Origin: Gemmatimonadales bacterium
Lineage (GTDB): Bacteria > Gemmatimonadota > Gemmatimonadetes > Gemmatimonadales > GWC2-71-9
Direction of reading: 5' to 3'
Length of the DNA: 5,324 nt
NCBI GenBank assembly: GCA_013816685.1
Contig: JACDDX010000143.1
Span: 1 to 5,324, forward strand
Below, one piece after another: positions 1 through 5,324 of this stretch. The notes below the pieces were generated by a model. It worked only from the letters and a program-made list of their open reading frames with translations, was not told the DNA's origin and did not search any database. Position numbers and translations under genes: made by a program. Position 1 is the stretch's first letter, and each line of letters starts with the position of its first letter.

Positions 1-535
1 CCAAGAGGGCGCGAGCCCGCTCGCCCTTGAAGTGGCCCTTTGCCAGATCTTGTCCCGACCGAAGAGCCTGGAGCCCGAAGCGCGCCAGCAACAGTGGGCG
101 GTGTGGCAGATGCGGCGGAGCCAGCACCTCGCGAATGAGCTGCTCCCACTCAATTACGAACGGCTCCATCAGGGTTCGGTACCTCGCGGCATCCGATCCC
201 AGGGTCCTTCCGGTCGCTTCAATCGATCGCGCGAGCAAGGCGGGTGGGCCATGGTCCAACGGATGGGCCAGTGGCACCGGTGGCTCGATCCACCGCAGGC
301 CGTGCTCCGCCAGGGGGAGTGCTCGGAAGAAAGGGGAGGCCAGGGCCAGCGGGTGCACGGCCGAGCAGACATCGTGCACGAACCCCGGTAGGGTGAGGGG
401 AGCGGAACGGGTTCCGCCGCCGACCGAATCGGCAGCTTCCCGGACCAGCACCGAGTGCCCTGCCTGCGCAAGAACGATGGCCGCGGCAAGGCCGTTGGGT
501 CCAGACCCGACGACTACGGCGTCAGATGACGGCAT
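1..535 (-). CDS. FAD-dependent phytoene desaturase-like oxidoreductase, N-terminal part (3' end outside window)
   Basis: The minus strand reads without a stop for 178 codons from ATG at 535 to the window edge. The protein begins MPSSDAVVVGSGPNGLAAAI, a Rossmann dinucleotide-binding fold with the G-x-G-x-N-G pattern at residues 10-15 and the acidic residue E33 at the end of the second strand, which normally binds the FAD ribose. A G-G-G-T-R-S stretch at 39-44 matches the second FAD-contact motif of the phytoene desaturase/amine oxidase superfamily. The substrate cannot be told; many such proteins are annotated only as NAD(P)/FAD-dependent oxidoreductases. Family members are usually about 500 residues, so roughly two thirds is missing here. 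A purine-rich GGGAAGAAG lies just upstream of the chosen ATG; an in-frame ATG at 574 would add 13 residues but has no ribosome binding site. It is transcribed away from the hydrogenase operon and nothing links the two functionally. Confidence 0.85.
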   Translation of the reverse strand, partial: MPSSDAVVVGSGPNGLAAAIVLAQAGHSVLVREAADSVGGGTRSAPLTLPGFVHDVCSAVHPLALASPFFRALPLAEHGLRWIEPPVPLAHPLDHGPPALLARSIEATGRTLGSDAARYRTLMEPFVIEWEQLIREVLAPPHLPHRPLLLARFGLQALRSGQDLAKGHFKGERARALL

Positions 536-873
536 GGGCTTCTTCCCGGGGATGCGATTGTAACGCTGCGACATGCTACGCCGGATTCTTGCAAGAGAAA
601 TGCATCAGAACGGCTCGCGGTGAAAGACGTGCAACCTCTTGACGCCTTGAGAAGGATGAGGAACTATAGAACCGGCGAGTGCTTCGCATCGTATTGATGA
701 AAACGCGCTCGTGATCCTCGTTCCCTCGGACCGCCCGCCGCCTGCGACAGACAGCTTTGAGGCTGAATCATCAATGGTCGCTCCTTTCGGCACCCGCATC
801 TCGCTCCACCCGGCTCCGCCTACCGGCCCAGCTCCCTCCTTGCGCGCGGCAATCTTGCACGGGGTCAAGGCTG
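536..873. other. Divergent intergenic region, presumed to hold promoters for both directions
   Basis: These 338 bases separate the start of the minus-strand oxidoreductase from the start of hypC. The stretch around 555-720 is visibly richer in A and T than the genes on either side, as expected of a promoter region. Short open frames cross it on both strands, but none has a recognisable protein motif or good ribosome binding site, and their codon use lacks the strong third-position G/C of the neighbours. I see no tRNA, clear terminator hairpin, riboswitch or long inverted repeat. The 5' leader of hypC would be about 200 bases if the candidate promoter near 639 is the real one. Confidence 0.6.
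639..667 (+). promoter_or_regulatory. Candidate sigma70-type promoter for the hyp-hhy operon
   Basis: TTGACG at 639-644 is a 5 of 6 match to the -35 consensus. It is followed, after 17 bases, by AACTAT at 662-667, a weak -10; TATAGA at 665-670 looks better but leaves a 20-base spacer. The position, in the more AT-rich part of the divergent region and on the correct strand, fits the operon starting at hypC. The match is modest, and such motifs arise by chance, so this is only a candidate. Confidence 0.25.
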
Positions 874-1152
874 ATGTGCCTCGCGATCCCCGGGCAGGTG
901 GTCGAGCTCGTTGATGAGCGAAACCGGCTGGCCAAGGCGGACGTGGCAGGGGACCAGCGGAACGTCAACATCGGGCTGCTGGATTCGGATGGTACGGGCG
1001 TTGGGATTGGCGAGTGGGTGCTGATTCACGTGGGGTTCGCACTCTCGAAGGTCGACGAGGCCGAGGCCCGGGCCACGCTGAGGCTGCTGGAGCAGATGGG
1101 CGCCGAGTACGAGATGGAGCTGGCCGAGCTGAAGGCGAGCGTGATCGAGTGA
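874..1152 (+). CDS. hypC: HypC, [NiFe]-hydrogenase maturation chaperone
   Basis: This 92-residue cytoplasmic protein begins MCLAIPGQVVEL, the family signature. Cys2, exposed after Met removal, is the residue through which HypC binds HypD and carries the Fe(CN)2CO unit to the large subunit precursor. The barrel signature G-E-W-V-L-I-H-V-G-F-A-L lies at about residues 46-57, followed by a helical tail rich in Ala, Glu and Leu. Length is normal for the family (75-100 residues). The ATG at 874 is fixed by the conserved Met-Cys; an open frame reaching back to 757 is ignored because its added residues match nothing and would bury Cys2. A weak AAGG lies just upstream. It is the first gene of the operon, and its TGA overlaps the GTG of the next gene (GTGA). 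Confidence 0.95.
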   Translation: MCLAIPGQVVELVDERNRLAKADVAGDQRNVNIGLLDSDGTGVGIGEWVLIHVGFALSKVDEAEARATLRLLEQMGAEYEMELAELKASVIE

Positions 1153-1394
1153 ACGGGCAACCGCCTCCGGCATGCGATCGCGATCGCGGGTGCATCACCT
1201 GCTCCGATGAGGGAGTGCTCCTGCGGGTGATGAACGTGAAGGAGGATGGCTTGGCGCTCTGTGCCGACGCCGAGGGGCGGCCGGCCGAAGTCGAGGTGGA
1301 TCTCATCGACAGGGTCGCCGAAGGCGATGTCATCCTGGTACATGCCGGCGTTGCCCTGGTTCGGGTCGGCGGTACGGAGAAGGGGCTGTCATGA
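1149..1394 (+). CDS. Second HypC/HupF-family protein with an internal CxxC motif
   Basis: This 81-residue protein starts at GTG 1149, within the hypC stop (GTGA), and no ATG gives a plausible longer form. Its C-terminal half has the HypC barrel pattern: E-V-E-V-D-L-I-D, then G-D-V-I-L-V-H-A-G-V-A-L at about residues 59-70. Its N-terminus differs from HypC: there is no Met-Cys start, and instead C15-I-T-C18-S-D-E-G, plus C9 and C38. From memory, similar C-I-T-C-S-D proteins sit beside hypC in actinobacterial hydrogenase clusters and are annotated as HypC/HybG/HupF-family chaperones. Its exact task is unclear. Without Cys2 it cannot carry the iron unit in the standard way; the CxxC could bind metal or act as a redox pair. 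The upstream AAGGCGAG may serve as ribosome binding site. The stop overlaps the hypD start (ATGA), so it is likely translated together with hypD. Confidence 0.85.
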   Translation: MNGQPPPACDRDRGCITCSDEGVLLRVMNVKEDGLALCADAEGRPAEVEVDLIDRVAEGDVILVHAGVALVRVGGTEKGLS

Positions 1395-2424
1395 AGTTCG
1401 TCGACGAGTACCGCGACGCCGAGCTGGGCCGGGTGCTTGCCGCGCAGATCGTGGCAACGGTCGATCCGGGACGCCATTACAAGGTGATGGAAGTGTGCGG
1501 CGGTCACACCCACACGATCTATAAGTACGAGGTTGACGACCTGCTGCCGACCAATGTCGAGTTGGTACACGGACCCGGCTGTCCGGTGTGCGTCATCCCC
1601 ACGGGACGGGTGGATGATGCCATTGCCGTAGCCCGGCGGCCCGAGGTGATCTTCACTTGCTTCGGTGATATGCTCAGGGTGCCCGGGTCGAACGGCACGC
1701 TGCTAGACGCCAAAGCCGAGGGTGCCGACGTGCGGATGGTGTACTCGCCGCTGGACGCACTCCGTATCGCCCGCCAGAGCTCCGACCGGGACGTGGTCTT
1801 CTTCGCGATTGGCTTCGAGACGACGGCCCCATCCACCGCGCATCACCCTGATGCGGGCCCGAGTAGAGGGCGTTCCGAACTTTTTCTGCTTCTGCAATCA
1901 CGTCACCATCGTTCCGCCGCTACGCGCTCTCCTCGAGTCGCCCGATCTCCGGCCGGTGGTGATCTCTGGCTTCGAGCCCCTCGATGTGCTACAGTCGGTG
2001 TACATGGTGCTCGGCCAATTGGCCCAGGGCCGCTGCGAGGTCGAGAACCAGTATACCCGGGTGGTGCCGTAACGACGGGAACCCCAGAGCGCTCCAAGCT
2101 CTGGCGGAAGTGTTCGAGCTGAGGCCTCACTTCGAGTGGCGGGGGCTGGGCTTCATCTCCCAGAGCGGACTCAAGCTCTCGTCTGCGTACGCTGCGTTCG
2201 ACGCCGAACTGCGGTACACTGTGCCCGGCATCCGCGTGGCCGATCCGAAGGCATGTCAATGCGGCGAAGTGCTGAAAGGTGTGATCAAGCCGTGGGAGTG
2301 CAAGGTATTCGGCACCGCCTGCATCCCCGAGCGGCCCATCGGCACTTGCATGGTCTCGAGTGAGGGTGCGTGCGCCGCGTACTACAACTACGGGCGGTTC
2401 GCCCGGGAGCGGCAGGTTGTATGA
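1391..2424 (+). pseudogene. hypD: HypD, Fe(CN)2CO-assembly maturase, disrupted by two frameshifts and an internal deletion
   Basis: HypD is a [4Fe-4S] protein that works with HypC to attach CN and CO to the active-site iron. The first frame (1391-1840) carries CGGHTH with C36 and HGPGCPVC with C64 and C67, the catalytic cysteines. At about 1841 one extra base moves the gene to the next frame (1842-2069: ITLMRARVEG ... VENQYTRVVP). At 2070 a second extra base moves it again (2071-2424), where the four-Cys cluster region is intact: CQCGEVLKG, PWECKVFGTAC and the ending MVSSEGACAAYYNYGRF. Between P-D and R-P-V-V (about 1944-1952), some 28 residues present in E. coli HypD, including the G-H-V-S motif, are absent. 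Removing both extra bases gives 343 residues; adding 28 gives the usual 371. As written, translation from ATG 1391 stops at 2122 after 243 residues, the last 93 or so out of frame. A GGAGAAGGGG precedes the start, which overlaps the upstream stop (ATGA). It may be a true pseudogene or a sequence error. Confidence 0.92.
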
Positions 2425-3521
2425 CCGGGCTCAAGCAGGCCGGCCTGGACGAGCAAGAGCAGCAGGTCCTCGATCGGATCGAGACCGCCCGCTCCCGTCC
2501 GATCCGATTCGGCGACCCTCAGATCACCATGGCCCACGGCGCGGGCGGCAAGGCAACCCGCAGCCTGATCGAGGGGCTGCTGGTCCCCGCCTTCAGCTCG
2601 GAAACCCTGAGCGCGTTGGCGGACGCGGGGGTGGTCACCCTGGACGGCCTGGGACTGGCGCTTACCACCGACAGCTTTGTGGTCAAGCCGATCCGGTTTC
2701 CCGGGGGGTCCATCGGCGAGCTGGCGGTGAACGGTACCGTCAACGACCTCGCGGTCGCCGGTGCCCGTCCCTTGGCTCTCACCTTGTCGCTGATTCTGGA
2801 GGAAGGGCTTTCCTCGGATGTGCTCCGGTCCGAGGTCGAGGCGATTGCCCGGGCGGCGAGGGAAGCCGGGGTCGAGATCGTTTCCGGCGATACCAAGGTG
2901 GTGGAACGAGGCCACGCCGACTCGATGTACATCTGCATTACCGGGCTGGGGCAGCTCGACGCCCGGGCTCGGCTCTCTCCCGCCCCACTTCGTCCCGGCG
3001 ATCGCATACTCGTCTCCGGGGCCATCGGCGAGCACGGTACCGCCATCATGCTCGCCCGGGGCGAGTTCGAGCTGGACGCCGCAGTCGAATCGGACACCCG
3101 GTCACTCTGGCCTGCGGTCGACGTGCTGCTGGAGGTGGCGGGGCCCGGCCTGCGCTGCCTTCGTGACGCCACCCGGGGAGGGGTCGCGTCGGTGCTGAAC
3201 GAACTGGCGCGCGCGTCCGGGGTGGCCATGCTGGTGCGTGAAGCAGCGGTGCCGGTCCACCCCGCGGTCACCGGTGCCTGCGAGATCCTGGGGATCGACC
3301 CGATGTACGTGGCCAACGAGGGCAAGCTGGTGGCCTTCGTGGCGCCAGACATGGCGGCGGCGGCGCTCGACGCCCTGCGCGGGGTGCCGGGGTGTGAGGC
3401 GGCAGCTGATGTCGGCGAGGTGCGCACCGATCCGCCGGGAATGGTGCTGGTGGAGACGGCGTTCGGCGGCAAGCGGGTGATGGATCTGCTGGTGGGAGAT
3501 CCGCTCCCGCGCATCTGCTGA
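2421..3521 (+). CDS. hypE: HypE, carbamoyl dehydratase that makes the cyanide ligand
   Basis: HypE receives a carbamoyl group from HypF on its C-terminal cysteine and dehydrates it with ATP to a thiocyanate, the source of the CN ligands. The 366-residue protein ends P-R-I-C, with C366 as the modified residue. The ATP-binding AIRS-type domain starts at M-A-H-G-A-G-G-K (37-44), with T-T-D-S-F-V-V (82-88), N-D-L-A-V-A-G-A-R-P (108-117) and S-G-D-T-K-V-V (155-161). The C-terminal domain carries D-A-T-R-G-G-V (249-255) and the N-E-G-K-L segment (299-303). About 36 residues precede the point where short family members begin; ATG 2529 could be an alternative start, but ATG 2421 overlaps the hypD stop (ATGA), and similar extensions occur in actinobacterial-type HypE. 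All key residues are present, so this frame is healthy, unlike hypD just upstream. Its stop overlaps the hypA start (TGATG). Confidence 0.96.
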   Translation: MTGLKQAGLDEQEQQVLDRIETARSRPIRFGDPQITMAHGAGGKATRSLIEGLLVPAFSSETLSALADAGVVTLDGLGLALTTDSFVVKPIRFPGGSIGELAVNGTVNDLAVAGARPLALTLSLILEEGLSSDVLRSEVEAIARAAREAGVEIVSGDTKVVERGHADSMYICITGLGQLDARARLSPAPLRPGDRILVSGAIGEHGTAIMLARGEFELDAAVESDTRSLWPAVDVLLEVAGPGLRCLRDATRGGVASVLNELARASGVAMLVREAAVPVHPAVTGACEILGIDPMYVANEGKLVAFVAPDMAAAALDALRGVPGCEAAADVGEVRTDPPGMVLVETAFGGKRVMDLLVGDPLPRIC

Positions 3522-3915
3522 TGCACGAATTGTCGATCGCCGGCGCGATCGTCGCGATCGCGGTCGACGCCGCCGGCGGGCGGCCGGTACGGAAGGTCGA
3601 AGTGAAGGTGGGCTTCCTCCGGCAGGTGGTGGTGTCGTCGCTCGTCTTTGCATTCGAGCTGGTGGCGCGTGATACCCTGGCGGAAGAGGCCGAGCTGGTA
3701 ATCGAGCCGGTACCGGCGCGGGTGCGCTGCGCGGACTGCGATGGGGAGACGGTGATCGAGCGCTTTCCGCTCTGCTGCGGGGCGTGCGGCAGCTTCGCGG
3801 TGGCGGTGGTGGCGGGCGAGGAGCTCGAGGTGGAGTGGATCGAGCTGGACGAAATGGATGCGATAAACATCGGTGCTGATGCGGGCCAAACGGTGGCTGG
3901 TAAAGGAGTGATGCA

Positions 3916-3919
<4 letters not shown>
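3521..3919 (+). CDS. hypA: HypA, nickel-insertion metallochaperone
   Basis: HypA delivers Ni, together with the GTPase HypB, to the large subunit after iron insertion. The 132-residue protein starts MHELSIAGAIV; His2 (with the N-terminal amine) is the Ni ligand. The structural zinc site is C70-x2-C73 and C86-x2-C89, with an extra C85 beside it. The core V-E-V-K-V-G-F-L-R-Q-V-V and the later L-E-V-E-W-I-E-L fit the family. Usual length is about 113-118, so there is a short extra tail after about residue 115 with no obvious motif. The start overlaps the hypE stop (TGATG), and the end holds the ribosome binding site of the small subunit gene. hypB, its usual partner, is not in the window. Confidence 0.95.
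3903..3908 (+). promoter_or_regulatory. Strong Shine-Dalgarno site for hhyS inside the 3' end of hypA
   Basis: AAGGAG at 3903-3908 lies seven bases before the ATG at 3916. It is the best ribosome binding site in the operon and confirms that start, which overlaps the hypA stop (ATGA). A strong site here would let the structural subunit be made in larger amounts than the maturation proteins despite a shared transcript; that last point is inference. Confidence 0.75.
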
Positions 3920-4957
<1,038 letters not shown>

Positions 4958-4959
<2 letters not shown>

Positions 4960-4964
4960 GAGGA
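4958..4964 (+). promoter_or_regulatory. Ribosome binding site of hhyL
   Basis: AAGAGGA at 4958-4964 overlaps the hhyS stop codon and ends eight bases before the ATG at 4973. It supports ATG 4973 over the in-frame ATG at 4982, which would be further away. This is the only intergenic gap in the operon (13 bases). Confidence 0.6.
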
Positions 4965-4972
4965 TACAAACT

Positions 4973-5324
4973 ATGGCAACGATGGCGCGGGAGCGGGTTC
5001 AGCCGCAGAAGCGCAACCTCACCGACATGAACTGGGATCCGATCACCCGGATCGTCGGCAACCTCGGCATCTACACCAAGATCGACTTCGACAACAACGA
5101 GGTCGTCGAGTGTCGCAGCACCTCCTCCATGTTTCGCGGCTACAGCGTGTTCATGAAGGGGAAGGATCCGCGCGACTCGCACTTCATCACCAGCCGAATC
5201 TGCGGCATCTGCGGCGACAACCACGCCACTTGCTCGATCTACGCGCAGAACATGGCGTACGGCATCAAGCCTCCGAATCTCGCCGACTGGATCGTGAACC
5301 TCGGGGAGGCCGCCGAGTTCATGT
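4973..5324 (+). CDS. hhyL: Group 1h [NiFe]-hydrogenase large subunit, HhyL, N-terminal part (3' end outside window)
   Basis: The large subunit holds the NiFe(CN)2CO site that splits H2. The window contains 117 codons from ATG 4973, with no stop before the edge; family members are about 530 residues, so most is missing, including the C-terminal D-P-C-x-x-C ligand motif. The L1 motif is present as R-I-C77-G-I-C80-G-D-N-H84-A-T-C; C77 and C80 are the first pair of metal ligands. Ahead of it, D-P-I-T-R-I-V-G-N-L-G-I-Y (22-34) and S-M-F-R-G-Y (52-57) are characteristic of group 1h. The usual R-I-E-G-H of other [NiFe]-hydrogenases is R-I-V-G-N here. It is the last gene seen in the operon and must pair with HhyS directly upstream. 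Confidence 0.95.
   Translation, partial: MATMARERVQPQKRNLTDMNWDPITRIVGNLGIYTKIDFDNNEVVECRSTSSMFRGYSVFMKGKDPRDSHFITSRICGICGDNHATCSIYAQNMAYGIKPPNLADWIVNLGEAAEFM

Noticed and set aside
27..563. Plus-strand open frames over the oxidoreductase
   Set aside because: The minus strand encodes a clear FAD-binding N-terminus; the plus-strand translations are Arg/Ser-rich with no domain.
605..868. Small minus-strand gene (87 codons) in the intergenic region
   Set aside because: No ribosome binding site, no known motif, and composition unlike the neighbouring genes. A lineage-specific small protein cannot be excluded.
757..1152. Longer N-terminal form of HypC starting at 757
   Set aside because: The added 39 residues match nothing and would hide Cys2, which must be at the mature N-terminus for function.
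1171..1190. Repeated GCGATCGC palindromes, also near 3546-3562
   Set aside because: They lie inside coding sequence, are few, and are expected by chance in GC-rich DNA; no array or spacing pattern.
1832..2080. Programmed frameshifting to make full HypD
   Set aside because: Two separate shifts would be needed, no slippery heptamer or stimulatory element is visible, and an internal deletion is also present. Mutation or sequence error is simpler.

Overview
This is a GC-rich bacterial segment carrying the maturation genes and the first structural genes of an actinobacterial-type, high-affinity [NiFe]-hydrogenase (group 1h, Hhy). Group 1h enzymes scavenge trace or atmospheric H2 in aerobic soil bacteria such as Actinobacteria, Acidobacteria, Chloroflexi and Gemmatimonadota. 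The window alone does not settle the phylum. The host is most likely an aerobic, H2-scavenging soil-type bacterium.

Layout. Positions 1-535 (minus strand) hold the N-terminal half or less of a phytoene-desaturase-like FAD oxidoreductase, cut by the window edge. Positions 536-873 are a divergent intergenic region with no convincing gene; it should hold the promoters of both directions. From 874 onward everything is on the plus strand in one tight operon: hypC, a second HypC-like gene with an internal CxxC motif, hypD, hypE, hypA, hhyS (small subunit), then the start of hhyL (large subunit), cut at 5324. Every junction from hypC to hhyS is a start/stop overlap of the GTGA, ATGA or TGATG type. 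hhyL follows after 13 bases and has its own ribosome binding site.

How the genes work together. HypC and HypD assemble the Fe(CN)2CO unit, HypE makes the cyanide ligand precursor, and HypA helps insert Ni, all to build the active site in HhyL. HhyS carries the electron-relay clusters. hypB and hypF, also needed, and any maturation protease are not in the window and presumably lie elsewhere.

Main oddities. (1) hypD is broken as written: two separate +1 shifts (near 1841 and 2070) and an in-frame loss of about 28 codons (near 1944-1952) that removes the conserved G-H-V-S motif. The rest of HypD is well preserved, so this is either a recent lesion or a sequence/assembly error. (2) HhyS shows the Asp-for-Cys replacement in the proximal Fe-S cluster site (C22-x2-D25), the hallmark of O2-insensitive group 1h enzymes. 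(3) The second HypC-like protein lacks the essential N-terminal Met-Cys of HypC and has a CxxC instead. (4) The large subunit has R-I-V-G-N where most [NiFe]-hydrogenases have R-I-E-G-H. I see no tRNA, rRNA, CRISPR or mobile element.
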